Assembly (NCBI GenBank): GCA_013368375.1
Contig: JAACJP010000003.1
Location: forward strand, 1,736,001-1,800,000
Origin: Tricholomella constricta
Taxonomy: Eukaryota > Basidiomycota > Agaricomycetes > Agaricales > Lyophyllaceae
Length of the DNA stretch: 64,000 nucleotides
Reading direction: 5' to 3'
How positions within the stretch are numbered: position 1 is the first letter of the stretch; the number at the start of each line of letters is the position of its first letter. The position numbers were made by a program, and so were the translations under genes. Below are positions 54,526 to 62,996 of this stretch, in pieces. The notes under the pieces were generated by a model that was given only the letters and a program-made list of their open reading frames with translations, did not search any database and was not told the DNA's origin.

Positions 54526-57435
54526 TCACGTGGCGACGCCCGCGTCGTCCTGCCCTGACGTCGGATCATTCTCCTCCTCAAGCTGCGCTCCGTTGCCCTG
54601 CGTTGTCGGGTTCTGCTCGTGGCCCTGTTGTTGCGACGGCCGTTGTCGCCTCTGCCGTTCCACTTCTGCCTGCTCTTCCGCCAACTTCGTTCCGGCCCTT
54701 GGCCAGAACCTCCGCAGCCGCCTTGCGCTAAAGTTGCCCGCTATACTGTCCCCCTCCCGCGTTTCCAGCGTGTAGGAATTCAAGTTGCGATCGACCACTC
54801 GGCGGGGTATAGACCATTTCGGTAAAAGTTTCCGGTCCGCCTTGAACGTGTAGTCTAGATCGTTTCGGTACACTTGCACTAGGTCTCCCTTTTCGAATAC
54901 CACCTCGTGTTTAAACTCGGCAAGTACGCGCTTGTCAAAAGCGCTCTTCCGTTTGATGGCGTGTTTGACGGCCGCCGCGTAGCCGTCTAGTCTTTGTTGT
55001 GCTGCGTAAGCCATCTGCGTCGTGACTGCGTCTCCCGTCAGCGCCGCCGTGCTATCCGATAACGCCGTGCGTGGTGTATTGACTACGAGGCCCAAGAGCA
55101 ATTCTTTCGGGGTGAAGTCGAAGGCTGGTAGTAGGCGCCAATTCAGAATCTTTAGCGCTTCATCAAAACGATTCGGCCAAGTCCTTGGCAGGTCCGCTGC
55201 GCTCATCTTCTCGTACTCATCCTCCCCCAACCCTGGTGAGCACAACCGCTTCAGGACGTGCAGGAGCAACTTGTTGGTTCCTTCCACCAGACCGTTAACC
55301 CACGGGGAATAGGCGGCCACCACGTGCGTTGTCGTGCCCCATTCCGCGCAGAAGGTTCGTACCTCCTCACTGTCAAAATGTTTGCCCCCATCCGCCATGA
55401 AGGTCTCCGCCGGCGCGTATCCGTGGAAGATGCTTGAGAGAGCGCCGACCGTCGTCTTCGAACTTCCTGACGTCTTGTATTTGTACCCCCACACGTGTTG
55501 AGAGTAGGTGTCGAGGTATAGACCGACCGTGTGGTAGCCGCCCACCCCTACCGGCATTGCGAGGTAATCGCCGACTAACAGCTCGAACGGGTGCCGCCGT
55601 GTGATGGGATTCAGGAGCGCATGCAGGTGAGTGCTCCCGAAATTCTTGCAGTGCCCGCAATCCTTGATGCCCAGGATGATGGACGCATCCAACCCTGGGC
55701 TCCAGATCGTGTCGGTAAGCCATTTCTTGATGGCATCGCGCTGCCAGTGTCCTCCTTTCTGATGTTCCAGCCTTGCCAACTCAATCGCTTCCTTCCTCGT
55801 GACACACTCCACTCGTGCCCTTGCCCTGGCCCTCCGTCCCCCGCCGACTCGCCACAGCTTCCCCCCTTCGATGAGGTATTCCGACGCCCTGTGCTTCGCT
55901 CGCCTCCTGTCTTGTGCGTCCTTCCCGTGGTCCAACTCCAGCAAAGCCTCTACGACCTCCAAAAACACTGGCTCCTCCGCAAACCTCTGCCGCAATGCCT
56001 CTCCTTCGGTTAGTGTTGTCATGCTGAAGATGTCGTGAACCAGTCCCGTCACTGACTCCCAGTCCTCGCAGACCGACCACTCGCTGCCGTCTCCCGCCTT
56101 CTTCTCCGTTCCTTCTGCCCTCCGGCTCAGCGCATCTGCCACTACGTTTATTTTCCCTGGGACGTGTCGTACGTCGATGATTTGATGGGCTAGGATCCCG
56201 TCTCTCCATCGTGCGTGCGTAGCGCTCAGTTTGTCGCTCATCAGTACGTCTCGAAGCGCCTGACAGTCCGTCTCAATGATAACGGGGAACCCCCACACAG
56301 TGTCCGAGAACTTGTCCAGACCAAACTTCAAGGCCGCGAACTCCAGCAAGAACGGTTTATACTTCTCCTCTGCTGTGGAGGTTCGTTTGGATGCGAAACC
56401 TATGGGGTGGAGCTTCGTGACGGACGCGCCATTGGGGGTGATCGTCTCGAACCGCTGCGCAAGCACTGCACCGAATGCGTCCATGCAGCCGTCTGTGGTG
56501 ACGACGAAGGGCGTTCCATCCCACTTGGGTGCGCGCAATACCGGCTCCGACGTGAGTATCTTTTTTAACGCGAGGAAACTCTCCGAGTGCGCTGTAGTCC
56601 ACCTGTCCACTAGCTTGAAATTCGCCATTGTCCTCCGATAAACCGACTTCGATGCTCCGGCCGGTATCTCCACCTCCCGCAGTAAGTTCCTCAACGGTGC
56701 TTCAACCTTCGCATACCCATGCACTAAGTCTCGAAACCAGCCTGCTAGTCCCAGGAATGCTGCAAGATTTTGTGCGTCCTCTGGCTGCGGCCAATTGACA
56801 ATCGCCGTCAGTTTCGCCATGTCCGGTTGCACACCTTTCGGGCCCACAGAAGCGCCTGCGAACACCCCCGTAGTCCCAAACAGCAGCGTTTTGGCGGCCG
56901 AAATCGACAACCCTTTCTCTCGACACCGCCCGAAAATGGTCTCCAGCTTCCCCATCATGTCTCTGAACTTGTCCGCCGCCGTGCCTCCATCGTCGACGAA
57001 CAGTTCCAGGATTTCTTGCACTAGTAAGTCGTGCAGGCTCTGCGCGGTCATCTGTGCGAATGTTGACGGTGCTCCTGTTAGGCCAAAGGGCATCTTCCGG
57101 TACCAGAAGTACCCCCGCCCTTCGACGTAGAAGGCGGTGTACGGCCTTGAAGCCTCCGCCACCTCCACTGTGTAAAACCCCGCCGCAAAGTCAAACAACA
57201 AGACCCATCTCTTCCCACTCAACTTCTGCTGCTTGGCGCGAATGTCGCCCTGCGGCATTGGCGCGACCTTGGTGATCTTGTTGATCTCCGCAAAATTCTG
57301 ACAAATACGCCATTTAGGTTCGGGTTCTTCTTTATCTGCAACCGGCCGGTTTGGTGGCCTCTCTGGCATCGGAAAGTATGGACCTTTTGTGCCAACGTCG
57401 TCGGCGACACGCACTTCACTTGTCCAGGTTCGCAT
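54526..57435 (-). CDS. Gypsy reverse transcriptase, RNase H and integrase
   Basis: RT: PKWRICQNFAEINKITKVAP, VLLFDFAAGFYTVEVAEASR, YRKMPFGLTGAPSTFAQM and catalytic FVDD in LELFVDDGGTAADKF. RNase H: VVTTDGCMDAFGAVLAQRF, FLLEFAALKFGLDKFSD, TDCQALRDVLMSDKLSATHA. Integrase: HHCC zinc site (LEHQKGGHWQRDAIKKWL...CGHCKNFG) and the acidic triad in VGDYLAMPVG, FMADGGKHFDS and GLVEGTNKLL. The C-terminal tail is Gln/Pro-rich, without an obvious chromodomain. The 5' end lacks about 30 residues of RT normally found between the protease frame and PKWRICQ, so the copy may not be active. Confidence 0.85.
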   Translation of the reverse strand: MRTWTSEVRVADDVGTKGPYFPMPERPPNRPVADKEEPEPKWRICQNFAEINKITKVAPMPQGDIRAKQQKLSGKRWVLLFDFAAGFYTVEVAEASRPYTAFYVEGRGYFWYRKMPFGLTGAPSTFAQMTAQSLHDLLVQEILELFVDDGGTAADKFRDMMGKLETIFGRCREKGLSISAAKTLLFGTTGVFAGASVGPKGVQPDMAKLTAIVNWPQPEDAQNLAAFLGLAGWFRDLVHGYAKVEAPLRNLLREVEIPAGASKSVYRRTMANFKLVDRWTTAHSESFLALKKILTSEPVLRAPKWDGTPFVVTTDGCMDAFGAVLAQRFETITPNGASVTKLHPIGFASKRTSTAEEKYKPFLLEFAALKFGLDKFSDTVWGFPVIIETDCQALRDVLMSDKLSATHARWRDGILAHQIIDVRHVPGKINVVADALSRRAEGTEKKAGDGSEWSVCEDWESVTGLVHDIFSMTTLTEGEALRQRFAEEPVFLEVVEALLELDHGKDAQDRRRAKHRASEYLIEGGKLWRVGGGRRARARARVECVTRKEAIELARLEHQKGGHWQRDAIKKWLTDTIWSPGLDASIILGIKDCGHCKNFGSTHLHALLNPITRRHPFELLVGDYLAMPVGVGGYHTVGLYLDTYSQHVWGYKYKTSGSSKTTVGALSSIFHGYAPAETFMADGGKHFDSEEVRTFCAEWGTTTHVVAAYSPWVNGLVEGTNKLLLHVLKRLCSPGLGEDEYEKMSAADLPRTWPNRFDEALKILNWRLLPAFDFTPKELLLGLVVNTPRTALSDSTAALTGDAVTTQMAYAAQQRLDGYAAAVKHAIKRKSAFDKRVLAEFKHEVVFEKGDLVQVYRNDLDYTFKADRKLLPKWSIPRRVVDRNLNSYTLETREGDSIAGNFSARRLRRFWPRAGTKLAEEQAEVERQRRQRPSQQQGHEQNPTTQGNGAQLEEENDPTSGQDDAGVAT

Positions 57436-58607
57436 TGCTCGATAACGCCGGCGTCCAGCATCTCATTGATCTTCGTATGCAGGTACTGCCGCTGTGGTGG
57501 AGTGAGTGGCCGTTGATGAACCCTCTTCGAGAATGTCGCCTCCTCCGGAATGTCTAACGTATGCACTGCTCCTTCAACCGGTAACACCTCCCCCACTGAC
57601 AACGCAAACACATCAGCGTTTCGTGCTATGAAAGCCTTTACTTCCGCCCTTTCGGCCTCCGACAGATCGTCCCCCACCGTCACCTGCCGTAACACCTCCG
57701 CCACTCTCGCTGGCTGAAACGGGTTCGTTCGCCGTGTATATATGCCCTTTTCCGAACTGATCGTGTTAGCAGGCATGGATGGGCCTGGGTCGTCGGATGG
57801 CGCATCCTCGGATACGAAGCATACGGGGGCTATGCTCCAGCTGCCGAGCTCCTCCGTTTCTGGGGCCCCTGACCTTGCGCACCCTTGCTCTGTTCCGACA
57901 TCCTCCTGCTCGTTCCTACCCATCTCTGGCCCACTTCCCACAGCCCTTCTCTCCCCTTGCGTGCTTTCTCCATCGATATGGTGCGCCTCACCGAAACCAA
58001 GGTAATGTATTATGTGGTCGCCAAACTGCGTATTGCTGAACTGGTTTGATAGCATCGCCGTTGTGTCGCCCACCGTTATGGTGACTTCATTGCGTCGGTA
58101 GTAATGCACGGCATCAAAGGCGACCATCAACGGCTTGCCGAAGAGGAAGGACCAGCTTCCCCCACTGTCGAAAACCTCGAAGGAACCCCGTATGCGAACC
58201 CTGCCCAGTCCGATCATCCCTTCCCATACTGCCTCCGCTTCTACCACTTTCCCATCTGCCATTCGGAGTTTCCTTTTGGACGGTCTCGTCGCGCCCAAGC
58301 GGTGTTTCACCTTCTCATATACCCGACTACACATTGCCGCCACCATGGCCCCATCGTCGAACATCCCCCAGACTCGCACAACCTCTCCCCCCGGACCCTC
58401 CAAGCTTATGGTTTGCACGAAAGGTTGTATGTTCTTCCCGTCTTTGTCTCGTTGTTGCTCATGTCCCGCGGTGTACAGATTAATGATGTTTGATTCGTCA
58501 AGAAGTACAGAGCGGGTTTCGACTGCGTCTCCTTCCGCCACCCTGTCGCCAGTGGAGACCCTGCCCCCGTCGTTCGTTGTCGCTTCCAGGGCCGTCCGGT
58601 GTTGCAT
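57219..58607 (-). CDS. Gypsy protease and start of reverse transcriptase
   Basis: Aspartic protease motif in WGMFDDGAMVAAMCSRVY and FGKPLMVAFDAVHYY. Then the linker VFALSVGEVLPVEGAVHTLD, and the beginning of RT: HQRPLTPPQRQYLHTKINEM, LDAGVIEQCEPGQVKCVSPT, TLAQKVH. After KVH the frame loses similarity; the RT continues in the overlapping frame at 57435-54526, so a small deletion has shifted the phase. Confidence 0.8.
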   Translation of the reverse strand: MQHRTALEATTNDGGRVSTGDRVAEGDAVETRSVLLDESNIINLYTAGHEQQRDKDGKNIQPFVQTISLEGPGGEVVRVWGMFDDGAMVAAMCSRVYEKVKHRLGATRPSKRKLRMADGKVVEAEAVWEGMIGLGRVRIRGSFEVFDSGGSWSFLFGKPLMVAFDAVHYYRRNEVTITVGDTTAMLSNQFSNTQFGDHIIHYLGFGEAHHIDGESTQGERRAVGSGPEMGRNEQEDVGTEQGCARSGAPETEELGSWSIAPVCFVSEDAPSDDPGPSMPANTISSEKGIYTRRTNPFQPARVAEVLRQVTVGDDLSEAERAEVKAFIARNADVFALSVGEVLPVEGAVHTLDIPEEATFSKRVHQRPLTPPQRQYLHTKINEMLDAGVIEQCEPGQVKCVSPTTLAQKVHTFRCQRGHQTGRLQIKKNPNLNGVFVRILRRSTRSPRSRQCRRATFAPSSRS

Positions 58608-58609
58608 GC

Positions 58610-59911
58610 TTACGCGGACGGCCCACCCTCTTTTCCCGCTTCCTCCGCGCTTCCCGCCTCCGTTACTTCCTCTACGGTGCCGTAATCGTCTATCGCCACA
58701 AAGCGCACCGGCCTGGTGTTATCTTTGGGTTCGCGCAGCATGTTGGTGCAGATGGCCCTCCAGCGTTGCTCGTGGGGGTGAAGCTGTTTGTTGTCCGGTG
58801 TTGGGCAGTTGAAGCTAAGGTGTCCGTGTCCTGGGTGGTCGCGGCCACTGATACCGCACTTGTAGCATTCATTGTTGTTAACTCTGCTTGTACCCGGCCT
58901 CAGCGGATAAGGTGTGAGCTCTGTTACCGGTCCTCCAGCTCCGTGGGCCTTGGCCCACGCTTGTTGCTGCGCCTGGTGCGCCAGCCGTCCTGCCTCGGAA
59001 TCCGGGTGATGCGGAAGTGTTGCGTACCTGGCGCGGAACACGGCTTTCTCCTCAGCAGTGAATTGGCGGGGAGGTCCCCTGCCGTATGTGCCTGGTGGGT
59101 TGTGTCTCGTGCTGCTGCCCTGCCCGAACAGGGTCGTGCCCACCGCTGGCGGTATGGTCGCTGTACCCAACGTGGTGTTCGCGAGCTGCCGCCCGAGTGT
59201 TGTCCTGGGTGTCTCGAGCTGCGCGATTTGGCCTTTCACGGCTTCCAAGATATCCTTCCGCTTCTTCTCTTCGGCCACCCTCTCCTTGATATATGTTACG
59301 CTGATCCCCCTCACGGTTCCCAGGAACAGCGCCCATGTCTGATATTCATCGGCTAACTTGGCTTTGATGACGGCCGGCAACCCTTTCCTGACCTGGCCTA
59401 TGTAGACCGCCCCCGCTTCGACCCCTGCTTCCCTGGCCAGTCGCCCCATCTCGTCCGCCCACGCTACATGCGTGTAAACTTTGCGCCCCGAAACGACCTT
59501 CATCTCCCCCAACTCGTCCTCCGATAACTTCGTCGTGAGTAACTCCTCCTCATATTCTGTCGCCGTTTTCCTCACCACTGTAGCCTTCGGCCACCTTGCG
59601 TCGTATGCGGCTTTGAGCAGCGGCCATGTCGACTTCGCCGCTGGGTCTAGTCCCGAAAACCATTCGTCTGCGACGCTGTCCGAGTGCAGAAAATTCTCGA
59701 ACTCCGCGAGCTTGTGGGCGTCGTCTTTGCCGGCCATGGCCCGGCAGAAAGCTCGCCAAAAATCTTGCGCATTCTCGTTTTCCCGAAGGTCTCCCCAAAA
59801 GGGTTCAATAAGCATGGCAGCCATTTCTGACGGGTCTAGGAACGCTTGCTGTGGGTTTATCTGTGGTGCCGGTGATGTGAACGGTGTTGAGCGGTGCGAT
59901 CCGAAGCCCAA
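58610..59911 (-). CDS. Gypsy Gag
   Basis: 433 residues starting MGFGSHRSTPFTSPAPQINP. The capsid-like helical part includes AQDFWRAFCRAMAGKDDAHK, WFSGLDPAAKSTWPLLKAAY and YIGQVRKGLPAVIKAKLADE. A zinc-knuckle-like CYKCGISGRDHPGHGHLSFN-C follows with longer spacing than the classical CCHC. Gag forms the particle that packages element RNA. Its stop sits three bases before the start of the protease frame, in a different phase. Confidence 0.85.
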   Translation of the reverse strand: MGFGSHRSTPFTSPAPQINPQQAFLDPSEMAAMLIEPFWGDLRENENAQDFWRAFCRAMAGKDDAHKLAEFENFLHSDSVADEWFSGLDPAAKSTWPLLKAAYDARWPKATVVRKTATEYEEELLTTKLSEDELGEMKVVSGRKVYTHVAWADEMGRLAREAGVEAGAVYIGQVRKGLPAVIKAKLADEYQTWALFLGTVRGISVTYIKERVAEEKKRKDILEAVKGQIAQLETPRTTLGRQLANTTLGTATIPPAVGTTLFGQGSSTRHNPPGTYGRGPPRQFTAEEKAVFRARYATLPHHPDSEAGRLAHQAQQQAWAKAHGAGGPVTELTPYPLRPGTSRVNNNECYKCGISGRDHPGHGHLSFNCPTPDNKQLHPHEQRWRAICTNMLREPKDNTRPVRFVAIDDYGTVEEVTEAGSAEEAGKEGGPSA

Positions 59912-60147
59912 GGAGTCCGGTTGTGGTGATGCTGCAGAACTAGATGGAGCACTCGAGGGGGGTAACGGACTGACTGGTCTTCGAGAGGCGAATCTACCGT
60001 TGATTCTAAACTGTGTTCGATGGGCCAGCTCGAGGGAGTTGTCTTTTCTTCCTTTGATCGCGAATTCTTTGCTTCGGGTTTTTTCTTCGAGGACTTTGAG
60101 CTTTAAAAAATAAACTTCGATTACTTGTTGCTTTAAAATGAGGCTGA

Positions 60148-60163
60148 ATCGCTGTCGTCACCA
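60148..60163 (-). other. Primer-binding site of the Gypsy element
   Basis: On the minus strand tggtgacgacagcgat lies two bases after the 5' LTR, complementary to a tRNA 3' end finishing in CCA. The tRNA species was not identified. Confidence 0.6.
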
Positions 60164-60165
60164 GA

Positions 60166-60358
60166 TGGAGATGGCTAAGTTGATCCCTCGACCTGACTTA
60201 GTTGAGAGCGCAGACGGCAGAATGAGATGATTATTCTGTATCGAAATGTCCAAAAGAGTAATGCTATGACTAAGCTGCCAAAGCTGCTGCCAAACAACAC
60301 CAAACAACGTCGCCCTCTCACATTCTAATGGCCCAGAGTGCCGCGTAGCGACACTCCA
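60166..60358 (-). repeat. 5' LTR of the Gypsy element
   Basis: 193 bp, the upstream LTR in the transcribed (minus) direction. Confidence 0.92.
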
Positions 60359-60747
60359 CCGTCCTCATCGTATAAACCCGTCGCAAACCGCCGTAACCGT
60401 CGCCACTGTAGTAAATCTTGTAAACCGCCGTATCTGTCCACCCGTAACCGCCGCCCGAACCCGTGAGTTCTCCGTTTTAGCATTGTTCGTCTCGTTGTCG
60501 CGTCACCGACATCAACAGTCGCGTCGCCGACCCGTTCCAGCTGGGAACTATCGCATACTATCACGCTCGTCGCATCGTCGTCGGTTCGACTAATATCGAG
60601 TCGGGTCGTCTTTACCTTCGTCCAAACCATCCTTTTAGCCCTGCACACTTGCGTGTTTGGGAACTTTTAACACTTCTCGCCCCCTATAGTTGTTAGTTGT
60701 TTTGTTGTTGTGTACAGCATCCACAGGCCTTCTATCTCTATCACCAC

Positions 60748-62565
60748 GATATCGACATTAATGAATCTGTCTTGTCAGAAATAGATGCAAATCCGTGCTT
60801 GCCTTACCATGTGGAGCACATCTCGCCTACTATTGTGCAGGACAGTTTACAGTCTCGGTACGATGCTCCAGAAAATGAACCGGAAAATATGCCAGTAGAA
60901 ATTCCTTTTCAGCATGTTGTGATTGCCGATACGGAGGGAATGGTTTCAAGTCAAGAGCTGAGAGCTGCAGCTGTACGTCATGTTACTGAACGAGGCGGAG
61001 GCTATATTCAGCTGCCCCATGGACCTAATCCTGTGAATGAGTTTGATAACCCTGAATTGTTTCCCATGATGTATCCAACTCTCTTTCCTTATGGTATAGG
61101 TGGCCTTGAAAACTGTCGTCGTAAAACACGTGTTTCATTCAAGTCTCATGTGCGATATCTGTTTTCTTTGGCAGATAGGCGTTTTCGAGAGCATCACTCG
61201 TTCATGTTCACTGCGTTCAACATTTTGCAACGGCGGTCTGCATTGTTGAGTACAAGTTTGAAGGTCAAGAAGGCAAATTTTGACCACATTGCGAATACAT
61301 TTTCGTCAGTTACTCTTGGAGCTGTGCAGCGTGTCACAGAACGTGTTTCTCAGGGCGATGTAGTTACCGCTCATGACGATGACAAACAGAGAGTTTTGTC
61401 TCTCATGCGCCAGGTAAACGTCATTACTGCGGGTGTTCCTGGATCTGCATCGTCGAATATTATGAAAAGAAATGAAATAAAAGGTTTGATGCTTCATTTA
61501 GGCCTTCCCAGTTTTTATCTCACGATCAACCCTGCCGATGTTTATAATCCTATAGTTAAGTTCCTTGCAAGTCATGAGCTTGACATAGACAATATGGCAG
61601 TTCATGAAATTCCTCTTTTCAAAGATCAAGCACAGCTTGTAGCAAAGGACCCAGTCTCTGCTGCCAAATTTTTTCATATATATATGAATGCTTTTATTCA
61701 TGCTTTGCTGAGATATGATCCATCGCATTCTGATATTGAAGGTGGCGTCCTTGGTGTTGTCAAAGGCTATTATGGCTGTGTCGAAGCTCAAGGGAGAGGA
61801 ACTCTTCATTGTCACATGTTGATATGGCTTGAAGGCGGTTTGAATCCAAACGAAATTAAAAACCGGGCCATGGAACAGGATGGGAGTGAGTTTTGTTCTC
61901 GACTTTTCAGCTTCCTCGATGATACGATTTCAAATGAAATACCACTTGCACCTGAAGATATCAGTGTTTCATCATCACAATTTCATCCTTTGTCGTTGCG
62001 AGGGTTGAATGGAACATCTTTGACATCAGAAGCAGAAGCGATTGATTTACGGAATCTTGTGAAGTCGTGCCAGGTCCATCGTCATAACAAGACATGTTAT
62101 AAGTATTGCAAGCCTTTCGAGACTCAAGAGTGTCGGTTTGATCTTGATTCAGAAAAACACGAACCAGTGTCGTATTTTGACCCAGAGACAGGCGAGATGA
62201 CTTTGCGATGTTTAGATGGTATGGTCAATAATTTTAATGCCACGATCCTTAAAAATGTACGTTGCAACATGGACATTAAGTTTGTTGGTTCCGGCCCTTC
62301 AGCAAAGGCCATGATTTATTACATTACTGATTACATATCGAAAACTCAGTTGAAGACTCACGTGGCATTTGCGGCTTTGGAGACTGCGATCGAACGCTTG
62401 GGCGAATACGATCCTTGTGAAGATGAAATTACGGTTCGAGCAAAGCGGCTTCTTCAAAAATGCGCCCATTCCATGATTTCGCATCAGGAATTGTCAGCTC
62501 AACAGGTTTGTAGTGAATTGCTTGGTTATGGAGATCACTTTACGAGTCATAAATATAGACGGTTC
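60748..62565 (+). CDS. Helitron Rep (HUH nuclease) domain
   Basis: Continues from NPLYH as DIDINESVLSEIDANPCLPY; then GGGYIQLPHGPNPVNEFDNP, ELFPMMYPTLFPYGIGG, SFKSHVRYLFSLADRRFREH. The histidine pair of the HUH motif is in GRGTLHCHMLIWL (about 61793-61830), and the tyrosine motif in YYITDYISKTQLKTH (about 62317-62360). These nick and rejoin single-stranded DNA in rolling-circle transposition. After SHKYRRF the similarity ends and a PIP1-type helicase domain does not follow. It could supply Rep activity only if expressed without the N-terminus, and without a helicase it is unlikely to move itself. Confidence 0.8.
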
Positions 62566-62599
62566 TCAGTACTTTACACTCCCTCACCTATTCCGATCG

Positions 62600-62840
62600 G
62601 ACTCCGAGGACTCTGATCAGACTCCTAGGACCATCCTAGGACCATCCTAGGACCATCCTAGGACTCTGATCAGACTATTGCAAATCATCAACTTATGTAG
62701 TTCTGTTTACAAAATAAGCTTATGAAGTCCGATCGGACTCCGTAAGACTCTGATAGGACTATGTAGGACTCCGTAAGACTCTGATAGGACTATGTATTCT
62801 AACTTATGAAATCTTGTCCATACAATAACCTTATGAAGTC
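62600..62840. repeat. Tandem cctaggaccat and gactctgataggactatgta repeats
   Basis: Three or more 11-bp units of cctaggaccat around 62630-62665. Two ~30-bp units containing ctccgtaagactctgatagg lie at about 62732-62793, and tccgatcgga palindromes occur. These follow directly on the truncated Helitron frame. The core recalls the tccgatcc repeats at the window start. Confidence 0.85.
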
Positions 62841-62996
62841 CGAACTCTTTCATTTCAACTTGCAGTACAGTTTCAATTAGAAAAAAGTGGCTTGTTGTTT
62901 CAAATCAAGTAGAAACAACAATATATGTATGTCCTATATACTCATGCCCGCACCCGCACCCGCAACCGGTACCCTAACTCTAAACCCCCGCATTCA

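Larger units (their letters stand above)
54321..60358 (-). mobile_element. Gypsy (Metaviridae-type) LTR retrotransposon
   Basis: LTRs of 193 bp at 54321-54513 and 60166-60358 appear identical, TGGAG...CTCCA. A 4-bp duplication, ccgt, flanks them (54317-54320, 60359-60362). On the minus strand a purine tract (gtgaaggggggcaca) precedes the left LTR and a primer-binding site (plus strand 60148-60163, ending cacca) lies two bases from the right LTR. Gene order is gag, protease, reverse transcriptase, RNase H, integrase. Identical LTRs mean very recent insertion. Confidence 0.92.
53697..60742. mobile_element. About 1-kb outer element in the Helitron, itself split by a Gypsy element
   Basis: The Helitron frame breaks at 53696 and resumes at 60748; accac is found at 53692-53696 and 60743-60747 and restores TAC-CAC-GAT when one copy is removed. 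After subtracting the Gypsy insertion (54321-60358 plus one duplicate), about 1 kb remains. It begins tgatgtgcacc and ends tctctatc. It may be a solo LTR (it holds tataaac near 60371), but its ends are not TG...CA, so the class is uncertain. Confidence 0.55.
49481..62565 (+). mobile_element. Helitron (rolling-circle) element gene, broken by nested insertions
   Basis: Three coding stretches join in frame when inserts are removed: 49481-49614 with 51688-51854, 51901-53696, and 60748-62565. They carry the N-terminal Helitron region and the Rep nuclease domain. The helicase domain is missing because coding stops near 62565 in tandem repeats. The 5' (TC) and 3' (CTRR with hairpin) Helitron ends were not located. 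Confidence 0.75.

Noticed and set aside
62600..62800. CRISPR-like array
   Set aside because: Units are contiguous tandem repeats without unique spacers, in a eukaryotic genome.
62944..62995. Telomere-like phrase accctaactctaaacccc
   Set aside because: Only one degenerate unit, not a TTAGGG array, and it is followed by ordinary repeats.
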